Part shown: positions 8,456 through 16,273 of the stretch, in pieces
Layout: the number at the start of each line of letters is the position of its first letter
How positions within the stretch are numbered: the first letter of the stretch is position 1
Assembly (NCBI GenBank): GCA_965248175.1
Contig: OZ252093.1
Span: forward strand, 496,001 to 560,000
DNA: 64,000 nucleotides
Direction: 5' to 3'
Source: VXPQ01 sp965248175
GTDB lineage: Bacteria > Bacteroidota > Rhodothermia > Rhodothermales > VXPQ01
Position numbers and translations under genes: made by a program
The notes under the pieces: generated by a model
Seen by the model: the letters and a program-made list of their open reading frames with translations, nothing else
Databases searched by the model: none
Told to the model about the DNA's origin: nothing

Positions 8456-8878
8456 TCATGGGGCGTCTTCGGTAAAAGTGTATTGAAGGGTCAGCGTATG
8501 CACTCCGGCCCCCGTGCGGCTGATTTCCATCTCGCCGCCGAGGCTGGCCAACTCGCCGGTACCCGATCCGGGCACGATGTTCCCAAACGAATGCGGCGTC
8601 ATGCCCGGCCCCATGATACCTCCGTGCTGCAGGACGAATGTGCCGGTTCGCCCGGCAAGGGTCCCCGTCACTTTTTCTGAAACGACATATCCTGCGCCGG
8701 CTTCCGGATCGTTCAGTCCGCAGAAAAGGCCTTCGCCGGTACTTTCCCCGTTGAGGTCTCCCTGAAATTTTTTCCGAATGGTCACCCGGGTCAATACGGG
8801 GCCTTCTTCGGGGCGGTCATAGGGTGAGGCGTCCCATCCGGTGACATCGAACGTGGAGTTGGCTTCCATAGTGTGCAT
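8456..8878 (-). CDS. DUF3224 domain protein
   Basis: About 140 residues of a small beta-barrel-like protein of the DUF3224 family, recognised from the start ANSTFDVTGWDASPYD and the block GGIMGPGMTPHSFGNIVPGSGTGEL. Family members often carry FVLQHGG, also present. No signal peptide, so cytoplasmic. The start at 8878 (MHTMEANS) was chosen because the domain begins right after it; an open frame continues upstream but overlaps the divergent promoter region of the transporter. No known activity; often found as a stand-alone gene. It sits 88 bases upstream of the phosphoesterase in the same direction. Confidence 0.75.
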   Translation of the reverse strand: MHTMEANSTFDVTGWDASPYDRPEEGPVLTRVTIRKKFQGDLNGESTGEGLFCGLNDPEAGAGYVVSEKVTGTLAGRTGTFVLQHGGIMGPGMTPHSFGNIVPGSGTGELASLGGEMEISRTGAGVHTLTLQYTFTEDAP

Positions 8879-9007
8879 AAAGGAGGTCGATGATCGAAAA
8901 GAATATACGCTTTCGCGGAACCATCTTGTGTTACCATTTATGGTATCCGTAGTTCGTTGCGCCAAACCCAAACCGTTTATTGCTCTGCACAGGGTATATT
9001 GCCCTGT

Positions 9008-10387
9008 ATGGCGCGCGACAAGGATTCAAAAACACCCCCTGAAGTCAATCCGTACCGGCCCTCGCCGGACAAGATAAAAGAACCGCCGACCACCTTTTCC
9101 GGGCGGCTTCGTTACCTTGGGCCGGGTTTCATCCTCTCGGCGTCCATTGTCGGCTCCGGGGAATTGATCGCCACTACGCGACTGGGGGCGGAGGCCGGAT
9201 TCGTAACGTTCTGGATCATCCTCGTCAGCTGCCTTGTGAAGGTGGCTGTTCAGGTGGAATTCGGCAAGAACGCGATCTATTCCGGTCAGTCCACGATGGA
9301 GGCGCTGAACGGTTTGCCGGGGCCTCATTTCGGGAAAGCCAGTTGGACAATCTGGACCTGGCTTACCCTGATGGTGCTCAAGACGATGCAGGTCGGCGGC
9401 GTCATCGGGGGCACGGCGCTCGTACTGGTCCTCGTTTTTCCGCAGGTACCGGTGGTGATCTGGTGTCTTGTAGCCAGCGTAGCCGTATCGATCATTATCC
9501 AGCACGGCCGGTATGCCCCTATCGAGAAACTTTCCCTGGTGCTGATCGGCCTGTTCACGTTGCTGACCGTGTTTTGCGTCGTCGCCGTGCAGTTCACGCC
9601 GTTCCAGTTTTCCGTAGAGGATATTCTGGGGGGATTCGGTTTCCAACTTCCCCCTGAGGTGGTGCTCATCGCGATAGGCACATTCGGCATTACGGGCGTG
9701 GGCGGCGACGAGATTCTGGCCTACAATTACTGGCTGATCGAGAAGGGGTATGCGGCGCATACCGGCCCGTACGAGGCGACCGCCGCCTGGACAAGGCGCG
9801 CAAAGGGCTGGATTCGCGTCCTGTACCTGGATGCAGTGGTGGCGATGATCGTGTACACGGTCACGACCGCGGCATTTTATCTGCTGGGCGCGGCGATTCT
9901 CTATCGACAGGGACTGCTCCCCGAGGGCATGGAACTGGTGAATACGCTTTCCCGGATATATACGCAGAGCCTCGGCGACTGGGCGGGCGCGCTTTTCCTC
10001 GCAGGCGCGTTCACCGTGCTCTTTTCCACGCTGTTCGGCGCACTTGCCATCTGGACGCGCCTGTTTGCGGACGCTTTCGGGCAGATCGGGTGGTTCGATT
10101 TCAAGGAAACGAGGGTGCGCCGGAAGGCTATCGGATGGCTGGCCTGGATCATTCCGCTGGTCTGGGCAGCCCTCTTCCTGCTCATCAAACTGCCGGCCAT
10201 GATGGTCGCCATCGGCGGGGCCATCACCACCGTCATTCTGCTGCTTGTGGTTTTCGCCGTACTGCATTTTCGATACCGCAGCCTCCCCGAGGTACTCAGG
10301 CCGGGACGCGTCTACGACACACTACTCTGGATCAGTATCGTTTCCATTGTGATGGTGGCGCTTTACGGCCTGTTTCGCGTATTCTGA
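9008..10387 (+). CDS. Nramp-related membrane transporter lacking the metal motifs
   Basis: About 459 residues with eleven or so hydrophobic segments in the LeuT-like order of Nramp carriers. The first membrane helix reads LGPGFILSASIVGSGELIATTRLGAEAG, lining up with Nramp helix 1, but where true Nramp metal carriers have DPGN this protein has VGSGE. Helix 6 (FGITGVGGDEILAYNYW) also lacks the usual MPHN. The overall fold assignment is good; transport of manganese or iron should not be assumed. The start ATG at 9008 (MARDKDSKTPPEVNPY) gives a short charged N-terminal tail before helix 1; no strong Shine-Dalgarno sequence is visible. The tannase-like gene follows 35 bases downstream and may be co-transcribed. 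Confidence 0.75.
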   Translation: MARDKDSKTPPEVNPYRPSPDKIKEPPTTFSGRLRYLGPGFILSASIVGSGELIATTRLGAEAGFVTFWIILVSCLVKVAVQVEFGKNAIYSGQSTMEALNGLPGPHFGKASWTIWTWLTLMVLKTMQVGGVIGGTALVLVLVFPQVPVVIWCLVASVAVSIIIQHGRYAPIEKLSLVLIGLFTLLTVFCVVAVQFTPFQFSVEDILGGFGFQLPPEVVLIAIGTFGITGVGGDEILAYNYWLIEKGYAAHTGPYEATAAWTRRAKGWIRVLYLDAVVAMIVYTVTTAAFYLLGAAILYRQGLLPEGMELVNTLSRIYTQSLGDWAGALFLAGAFTVLFSTLFGALAIWTRLFADAFGQIGWFDFKETRVRRKAIGWLAWIIPLVWAALFLLIKLPAMMVAIGGAITTVILLLVVFAVLHFRYRSLPEVLRPGRVYDTLLWISIVSIVMVALYGLFRVF

Positions 10388-10422
10388 AACGTATTGCATC
10401 CACCTCCAAGCTCCGCACACTC

Positions 10423-12015
10423 ATGTCCTCCTTCCCCCGATCTGTTTCCCCGATCCGTTCCCGCCGTCGAGGCTACTGCCGGTTGCTTACTGCAACGCTG
10501 CTTGTTTCCGCCTGCCTGTTCGGGGGGCGTTCGGCGACCGCGCAAGACAAGTGCTCCAATCTTGCCGCCCTGCGTCTTCCCGACGTACGGATCGTCGAGG
10601 CCGCGGTCGTAGAGCCCGGCGAACAAGGCAATGAGTCGGGCGAGGCGCCGCACTGCCGGGTAGAAGGAGTCATCGGCCGGGAAATTCGCTTCGAACTCCT
10701 CTTGCCGGAGACCTGGAACGGCCGGTTCGCGATGGGCGGTGGTGGAGGCTTTGTGGGCTCCATTCAGAATGCAGCCCGGTGGTCGGTGCATTTCGGATAT
10801 GCCACGGTTGGAACCGATACCGGCCACGAGGGACCCGGGACAGACGCCTCGTGGGCGCTCAACCAGCCGGAACGTCAGATCAACTTCGGGCATCTGGCCG
10901 TGCATCGCACCGCCGAAACGGCGAAAGCGATCGTCCGCGCCCATTATGAGTCAGACATCGACTATTCGTACTTCCTCGGGTGCTCTCGAGGCGGCGGACA
11001 GGCCCTTATGGAAGCACAGCGTTATCCGGAGGATTTCGACGGTATATCGTCCGGTGCGCCGGCCTTCGACTGGACCGGCATTATGGCGGAAGGGTTGCAG
11101 AATATGCAGAAACTCTATCCTGATCCTTCCCGAACCGGTACACCGCTCTTATCGCCGGAACACCTCCGCTTTCTGGAAAAGGCGGTTCTGGACGAATGCG
11201 ATGCGCTCGACGGCGTGCGTGACGGCGTCATGGAAGATCCCCGAATGTGCCCGTTCGATCCTGCCTCCTTGCCGATGTGTACAGGCAATGCGGACGAAGA
11301 TGCGGACCCTTGCTTTACCGAGGCGCAGCTGGAAGCAATCCGGACCGTGTATGCGCCGCCCGTCAACGAGGAGGGGCCATTGTACGTTGGCCTGCCCTTT
11401 GGAGGGGAAGGAACGCCCGGGGGCTGGATAAACTGGATCACCGGGAAATTTGAAGATTTTTACCGGAATTCGGGGGAAACAGCGCCGAGCCTGCACTGGG
11501 CATTCGGGATGAACTACGCGAAGTACCTCGTCTTCGCAGATCCCGACTGGGACTACGCGGGCTACGATTTTTCATCGTGGGAGCAATCCGCCTCCTATGC
11601 CTCGGCATTCATGGACGCCACGGATCCGGACCTGAGCGACTTTGCCGGTAAAGGGCACAAATTGGTTCTGTGGCACGGCTGGTCCGACGCTGCGCTAAGC
11701 GCTCTGGCCAGTATCCGGTACTTCGAAGAAGTAGAACACCTTGACCCCGATGTGCGCGATTACTTCCGCCTGTTCATGATGCCCGGCGTCCTGCACTGCG
11801 GCGGCGGCCCCGGCCCCGGGGAAGTGAACTGGCTGAACGTGCTGACGGACTGGGTGGAACAGGACAAGGCGCCCGATCGCATCGTAGCGTTGAAACGAAA
11901 CGCAGCAAGGGAGGTCGTTCGGAGCCGCCCCTTGTGTCCCTATCCGCAACGCGCAGTCTACGACGGGGAGGGCAATACCGACGACGCAGACAGCTTCGCG
12001 TGCGCGGCTCCATAG
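10423..12015 (+). CDS. Tannase / feruloyl esterase family hydrolase, exported
   Basis: A 530-residue alpha/beta hydrolase of the tannase family (PF07519 type), which cleaves aromatic esters such as galloyl or feruloyl groups. A signal peptide follows an Arg-rich start (SRRRGYCRLLTATLLVSACLFGGRSATAQ). The nucleophile block is GCSRGGGQ, where the family usually has GCSTGGRE. The calcium-binding-like loop with paired cysteines is present (CDALDGVRDGVMEDPRMC), as are LWHGWSDA (Asp) and MPGVLHCGGGPGP (His). A longer open frame begins in the transporter gene, but the ATG at 10423 gives the clean signal peptide. A GC-rich hairpin follows the stop. Substrate unknown. Confidence 0.82.
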   Translation: MSSFPRSVSPIRSRRRGYCRLLTATLLVSACLFGGRSATAQDKCSNLAALRLPDVRIVEAAVVEPGEQGNESGEAPHCRVEGVIGREIRFELLLPETWNGRFAMGGGGGFVGSIQNAARWSVHFGYATVGTDTGHEGPGTDASWALNQPERQINFGHLAVHRTAETAKAIVRAHYESDIDYSYFLGCSRGGGQALMEAQRYPEDFDGISSGAPAFDWTGIMAEGLQNMQKLYPDPSRTGTPLLSPEHLRFLEKAVLDECDALDGVRDGVMEDPRMCPFDPASLPMCTGNADEDADPCFTEAQLEAIRTVYAPPVNEEGPLYVGLPFGGEGTPGGWINWITGKFEDFYRNSGETAPSLHWAFGMNYAKYLVFADPDWDYAGYDFSSWEQSASYASAFMDATDPDLSDFAGKGHKLVLWHGWSDAALSALASIRYFEEVEHLDPDVRDYFRLFMMPGVLHCGGGPGPGEVNWLNVLTDWVEQDKAPDRIVALKRNAAREVVRSRPLCPYPQRAVYDGEGNTDDADSFACAAP

Positions 12016-12017
12016 GA

Positions 12018-12047
12018 AACGCCGGAACTGTTCCCGGCTCCGGCGTT
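12018..12047. terminator. GC-rich hairpin after the esterase gene
   Basis: A 9-bp perfect stem (AACGCCGGA at 12018-12026 pairing with TCCGGCGTT at 12039-12047) directly after the esterase stop and just past the 3' end of the convergent tRNA. There is no clear T-run on the plus strand; on the minus strand the sequence before it is CTTTTC. It could stop transcription from either side. Confidence 0.55.
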
Positions 12048-12056
12048 GCTGAAAAG

Positions 12057-12129
12057 TGGGCCCGGTAGGGTTCGAACCTACGACCAATGGATTATGAGTC
12101 CACTGCTCTAACCACTGAGCTACGGGCCC
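12057..12129 (-). tRNA. tRNA with CAT anticodon (Ile2 or Met)
   Basis: 73-nt cloverleaf: acceptor GGGCCCG pairs with CGGGCCC, D-arm GCTCAGTGGTTAGAGC, anticodon loop CTCATAA, T-arm with GGTTCGAACC, discriminator A, no encoded CCA. The anticodon is CAT. The D-arm and the TTGGTCG stretch after the anticodon stem resemble the tRNA-Ile read through lysidine at the wobble base more than elongator tRNA-Met, but identity elements cannot settle this by eye. Confidence 0.9.
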
Positions 12130-12179
12130 GGACAAGTACAGAACGGCATCCTACTGCCCGACGACGCATTACGATCCGG

Positions 12180-13127
12180 CTACCCCCCGAATGCGTTGCG
12201 CAATAGCGCCAGACTCTTCGGAATCGCTACGCCAGGATCTTCGGCGCCCTCGAATTCCAGCGAAACATATCCCCGAAAACCGGCATCGCGCATGATCTGC
12301 GCGATGCGGTCGTAATCCAGATCGAGCGTATACCACGTGCCGCCGCCGTAATACGTCTTGGCCTGTACGAGCACGGTGTACGGCGCCAGCATGGCCAGCT
12401 TGTCGTAGGGGTCTTCCAGAAAGTTGCCCGTATCCAGCGTCACCTGAAGCCAGGGCGAATCAATGGCGCGAACAATGCGCAGCACCCCCTCGGGCGTGCG
12501 CCCGAGTCCCCAGTGATTCTCCAGCCCCAGCACGACCCCTTTCTCCGCAGCGTGATCAATGCAGGAACCGATGGCGTCGATTACCCACTCGAACGCTTCC
12601 TCGTCCGTATATCCTTCGAGCGGCGGCTCAATGCCCCGGTTGGCCATCAGCGCATCGAACGATTCGCTCGTACCCCAACGCCCGGTATTGATGCGCATGG
12701 TGGGAATCCCCAGCGCAGAGGCTATATCGATCTGGCGCTTTGTGCTGTCCACATTCTCCTGGCGCGTCCCGGCGTCCGGCGATACGAATCCCTGGTGAGT
12801 CGAAAACCCCATCAGGTCCAATCCCGACTCGATGGCCTTGCGCTTGAGCATCTGCAAATGGGCATTATCCTCGGAACCCATCTGGATGTGGAGAATCTCC
12901 ACGCCGTCGAAACCCATGTCCGCGGCCTGCTCAATACAAGAAGCTATCGGGTAGTCTTCCCGCCCCCCTGCGAAACGCCAGAACGAATAGGTGGATACGC
13001 CGATTCGGTTACCCGGCCCACGGCCCAACTCCATCATCGGCGCCAGCACCCTTGCAGGGGCAGCAGCCCCCATTCCAAGAAGCCCTCCTGCGGCGGCCGC
13101 ACTCCGGAAAAAATCTCTGCGGTGCAT
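12180..13127 (-). CDS. Tat-exported sugar isomerase/epimerase-like TIM-barrel protein
   Basis: A 315-residue protein of the AP-endonuclease-2 / xylose-isomerase-like TIM-barrel family. The N-terminus MHRRDFFRSAAAAGGLLGMG is a twin-arginine signal, so it acts outside the cytoplasmic membrane. Barrel features include GVSTYSFWRF, MGFDGVEILH, GIPTMRINTG, VVLGLENHWG, LQVTLDTGNF and GYVSLEFEG, which supply the Glu, His and Asp ligands of the metal site in this family. Such proteins isomerise or epimerise free or 3-keto sugars, but the substrate cannot be read from the sequence. It is transcribed divergently from the Lrp-type regulator, with the tRNA just beyond its 3' end. Confidence 0.8.
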   Translation of the reverse strand: MHRRDFFRSAAAAGGLLGMGAAAPARVLAPMMELGRGPGNRIGVSTYSFWRFAGGREDYPIASCIEQAADMGFDGVEILHIQMGSEDNAHLQMLKRKAIESGLDLMGFSTHQGFVSPDAGTRQENVDSTKRQIDIASALGIPTMRINTGRWGTSESFDALMANRGIEPPLEGYTDEEAFEWVIDAIGSCIDHAAEKGVVLGLENHWGLGRTPEGVLRIVRAIDSPWLQVTLDTGNFLEDPYDKLAMLAPYTVLVQAKTYYGGGTWYTLDLDYDRIAQIMRDAGFRGYVSLEFEGAEDPGVAIPKSLALLRNAFGG

Positions 13128-13287
13128 GACATTCCCTATGTTAATTGCTCAAAAACCAAGTCGTTACATATCCCGCATGGGTACGTTTGGAGGCCCTCCA
13201 TGTTCGCATACATTGCGAACGCTTCGCCACGAGTCACCTTGCGATGAACGAAAATCCGGCCCTGTATGCAAAAAATGGGTTAAAAAT

Positions 13288-13328
13288 CTAATTTCAGGGG
13301 TGCACCCTTGCATCTTTTCCTAAATTAG
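13288..13328. promoter_or_regulatory. Nested dyads upstream of the Lrp-type gene
   Basis: A perfect 10-bp palindrome GGGTGCACCC (13298-13307) lies between inverted arms CTAATTT (13288-13294) and AAATTAG (13322-13328), in the AT-rich gap between the divergent isomerase and Lrp-type genes. Lrp proteins commonly bind such imperfect dyads and control their own gene. That this is an operator is inference. Confidence 0.4.
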
Positions 13329-13393
13329 TTAATAAGCTGGTGTGGAATTTCCGGCAAAGATCACTGCATACTCCAATTGCTCCCAACAACGCC

Positions 13394-13870
13394 ATGCACC
13401 GAATCGACGACATCGATGTCACCATTCTTGAACTGCTACAGGACAGCGGACGGATGAAACGCAATGCTATCGCGGAAATCGTAGGGCTTTCTGTGCCTTC
13501 CGTTAGCGATCGCATGCGCAAACTCGAAGAACGGGGAGTGATCACAGGTTATCACGCCGTGGTCGCACCGAAGCGGTTTCACATGGACATCGCCTCCTTT
13601 ATTCGCGTAACCGTGGATGGATCCGTGAATTACGACAATTTCGTGAATGAAGTCCTCGTTTTCCCGGAAGTGCAGGAGGTGCATTCGATTACCGGAGAGG
13701 GATCTCACATACTAAAGGTACGCTCCCGGAATACGACCGCCCTCGAACAATTCCTGTCGAAAATCCGGTCGCTGCCCGGAGTGCACAATACCTCGACCAG
13801 CATTGTGCTGAGCACCTTCAAGGAAACGAGGAAAATCAAGCCGTTTACAACCGAGCTGACGGAACATTAA
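13394..13870 (+). CDS. Lrp/AsnC-family transcription regulator
   Basis: A 158-residue regulator with the standard two-part layout: an N-terminal winged helix (DIDVTILELLQDSGRMKRNAIAEIVGLSVPSVSDRMRKLEERGVI) and a C-terminal ligand-binding and oligomerising RAM domain with the typical GEGSHILKVRSRNTTALEQFL stretch. Lrp/AsnC proteins sense amino acids and control nitrogen metabolism. It lies 166 bases upstream of type III glutamine synthetase in the same direction, which suggests that glnN may be its target. The ATG at 13394 (MHRIDDID) matches the family start; the longer open frame has no conserved sequence. Its last codons and stop are part of the first unit of the 45-bp repeat. Confidence 0.88.
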   Translation: MHRIDDIDVTILELLQDSGRMKRNAIAEIVGLSVPSVSDRMRKLEERGVITGYHAVVAPKRFHMDIASFIRVTVDGSVNYDNFVNEVLVFPEVQEVHSITGEGSHILKVRSRNTTALEQFLSKIRSLPGVHNTSTSIVLSTFKETRKIKPFTTELTEH

Positions 13871-13990
13871 CCCCATTTGCACCACGCAGCGGACGCGCTG
13901 CTGACGGAACATTAACCCCATTTGCACCACGCAGCGGACGCACTGCTGACGGAACATTAACCCCATTTGCGCCACGCAGCCGACGCGCTG
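13856..13990. repeat. Three tandem 45-bp repeats with hairpins
   Basis: Units start at 13856, 13901 and 13946, exactly 45 bases apart and almost identical, with a fourth partial start at 13991. The first unit contains the end and stop codon of the Lrp-type gene; each later unit repeats that stop context. Each unit ends in a small hairpin: GCAGCG, loop GACG, CGCTGC (13886-13901 in the first unit), with single changes in the other two. The array stops 45 bases before the glnN start codon. Confidence 0.9.
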
Positions 13991-14035
13991 CTGACGCCAT
14001 CCCTGTACCACCACGACCACCAAACGCTGTACGCC

Positions 14036-16213
14036 ATGTCCAAGTTGATTGACGATTATAACGTAAAAGCCGCAACCAAATTCGTGCCGGAGATCAAGAC
14101 GCCGATTCTTCCCATAGACATCGAAACCATCTTCGGGGAGAATACATTCGGCCTGGAGACCATGAAGAGCCGGCTTCCAAAGAAAGTCTACGAGCGGCTC
14201 CTTGCCACCATCGAAAACAATGAGCCAGTCGATCCGAACGTTGCGGATACCGTGGCGACAGCCATGAAAGAATGGGCCAAGGGGCGGGGTGGAACGCATT
14301 TCACGCATTGGTTCCAGCCCCTGACCGGCTCGACCGCCGAAAAGCACGACAGCTTCATCACCCCGAACAAGGGCGGCGGCGCCATTGCGGAGTTTTCCGG
14401 GAGCAACCTGATCCAGGGCGAACCGGACGCATCGAGTTTCCCGAGCGGCGGCTTGCGCGCCACCTTCGAGGCCCGCGGTTATACGGCATGGGACCCTACC
14501 TCGCCCGCATTCATCATCGAGAACAAAAACGGGGCCTATCTGTCGATCCCCACAGCGTTCACTTCCTGGACCGGCGAGGCGCTGGACTACAAGATCCCCC
14601 TGCTGCGCTCCATAGAAGCACTGGATGTCGCCGCCCGGCGCGTCCTTGCGTTGTTCGGCGTGGAAGACGTACAGAAAGTGTATTCCACCGTCGGTTCCGA
14701 GCAGGAATACTTCCTGATCGACGAGGAGTATTATTACCGCCGACCGGACCTCGTGACCACAGGGCGTACGCTCATCGGTGCAAAACCGCCGAAGGGACAC
14801 GAGTTGGACGATCATTATTTCGGAGCGATCGAAGATCGGATTCTGTCGTACATGCTCGAAACGGAACGGGAGCTGTACCGTCTCGGGGTGCCCGTCAAAA
14901 CGCGCCATAACGAAGTGGCGCCGGGGCAGTACGAAATCGCGCCGATCTTCGAAAACTCGAATCTGGGCGTCGATCACCAGCACCTGACCATGCTCATGCT
15001 GGAGAAGACAGCCCGCAGGTACGGCCTCGTCTGCCTGCTGCACGAGAAACCGTTCGACGGACTGAACGGATCGGGCAAACACAACAACTGGTCGATGTCC
15101 ACGAATACGGGCATTAACCTGCTTGAACCGGGAGACGATCCTTCCCAAAACCTGCGGTTCCTGTTCTTCTGCGCCGCCGTGATCCGTGCGGTGTTCAAGC
15201 ATCAGGACCTGTTGCGAATCACCGTAGCGACGGCCGGAAACGACCACCGGTTGGGCGCCAACGAAGCGCCCCCGGCGATCTTGAGCGTTTTCCTCGGCGA
15301 GGCTCTTTACGACATCTTCAACCAGATCGCCGAAGGCTCGGCAACGTCGAACAAAGAGGGCGGCTTCCTTGGCCTCGGCAGTCCGGTCCTTCCGCATTTG
15401 CCGCGCCACTCGGGTGACCGTAACCGTACGTCCCCGTTCGCTTTCACGGGCAACAAGTTCGAGTTCCGATCTGTCGGCTCTAACCAGACGATCTCGTTTG
15501 CGAACACGGTGCTCAACGTAACCATGGCGGACTCGCTGGACGAACTGGCAACAAGCCTGGAAGCCAGGATGGACGACGGGATGTCCTTCGAAGCAGCTAT
15601 AGTCAAGGTGCTTCAGGAATCCTCGCAGGAAACGAAAGCCATCCTTTTCGAGGGAGACAACTACGCGGAAGAATGGCATGCCGAAGCCGAACGACGCGGC
15701 CTGCTGAACCTGCGTACGACGGTCGACGCGCTGGACAAAATGCTCGACGAGAAAAACGTATCGCTTTTCGAGAAGGCCAATGTCCTTTCGAAGACGGAGC
15801 TCGAGAGCCGGTACGAAACATGGCTCGAGCAGTACGTCATGACGGTCAATATCGAAGCGCAAACCACGCAAACCATAGCCGAAACGATGGTGCTCCCCGC
15901 GGCGGCGAAGTACTTCGGAGAGTTAACGGCGACCGTTACGCAAGCCAACCAGATCGGCGCTCCCTCTGGAGGCATGCAGGCGACGGCCTCTGGGACAGGC
16001 GCCCTCATTGACGAACTGCGTGAAGCGATCGACCAGTTGAAGGCTGTGAACATGACCAGCTTCGAGGATGGTCATGCGCACGCCGTTCATATGCGCGATC
16101 AGGTCATTCCGGCGATGAGTGCCGTACGCCTCGCGTGCGACAAACTCGAACGGGTGGTGCCGAACGAACTGTGGCCGATGCCGACGTACCGGGAAATGCT
16201 GTTCATCAGGTAG
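14036..16213 (+). CDS. glnN: Glutamine synthetase, type III
   Basis: A 725-residue GSIII, the large hexameric/dodecameric form common in Bacteroidota and cyanobacteria. It condenses ammonia with glutamate using ATP in the cytoplasm. Recognised from the length and the blocks EFSGSNLIQGEPDASSFPSG, STVGSEQEYFLID, RHNEVAPGQYEIAPIFE, HEKPFDGLNGSGKHNNWS and AGNDHRLGANEAPPAI, which carry the metal, glutamate and ATP ligands. The ATG at 14036 gives MSKLIDDYNVKAATKF; upstream in-frame codons fall in the 45-bp repeat array and were excluded. It follows an Lrp/AsnC regulator, fitting a nitrogen-control role. A long inverted repeat follows its stop codon. Confidence 0.95.
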   Translation: MSKLIDDYNVKAATKFVPEIKTPILPIDIETIFGENTFGLETMKSRLPKKVYERLLATIENNEPVDPNVADTVATAMKEWAKGRGGTHFTHWFQPLTGSTAEKHDSFITPNKGGGAIAEFSGSNLIQGEPDASSFPSGGLRATFEARGYTAWDPTSPAFIIENKNGAYLSIPTAFTSWTGEALDYKIPLLRSIEALDVAARRVLALFGVEDVQKVYSTVGSEQEYFLIDEEYYYRRPDLVTTGRTLIGAKPPKGHELDDHYFGAIEDRILSYMLETERELYRLGVPVKTRHNEVAPGQYEIAPIFENSNLGVDHQHLTMLMLEKTARRYGLVCLLHEKPFDGLNGSGKHNNWSMSTNTGINLLEPGDDPSQNLRFLFFCAAVIRAVFKHQDLLRITVATAGNDHRLGANEAPPAILSVFLGEALYDIFNQIAEGSATSNKEGGFLGLGSPVLPHLPRHSGDRNRTSPFAFTGNKFEFRSVGSNQTISFANTVLNVTMADSLDELATSLEARMDDGMSFEAAIVKVLQESSQETKAILFEGDNYAEEWHAEAERRGLLNLRTTVDALDKMLDEKNVSLFEKANVLSKTELESRYETWLEQYVMTVNIEAQTTQTIAETMVLPAAAKYFGELTATVTQANQIGAPSGGMQATASGTGALIDELREAIDQLKAVNMTSFEDGHAHAVHMRDQVIPAMSAVRLACDKLERVVPNELWPMPTYREMLFIR

Positions 16214-16215
16214 TC

Positions 16216-16273
16216 AGTAGCGTAAAGGGCCGGATCTCTCGCGACAACGCGGGGGTCCGGCCCGGACGCTACT
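16216..16273. terminator. Inverted repeat between convergent glnN and aldolase genes
   Basis: Outer arms AGTAGCGT (16216-16223) and ACGCTACT (16266-16273) enclose a second pair GGGCCGGA (about 16227-16234) and TCCGGCCC (about 16256-16263). The structure sits at the meeting point of two convergent genes and just includes the stop of the aldolase gene. Probably a two-way terminator. Confidence 0.6.

Noticed and set aside
9026..10267. 413-codon open frame antisense to the Nramp-like gene
   Set aside because: Composition rich in Gln, His and Arg as expected from reading membrane-helix codons backwards.
13856..13990. Possible CRISPR array
   Set aside because: The 45-bp units abut with no spacers and include the end of a coding gene.
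13712..15871. 719-codon open frame antisense to glnN
   Set aside because: It mirrors glutamine synthetase codons, has no recognisable domain, and its C-terminal part is the reverse of the 45-bp repeats.
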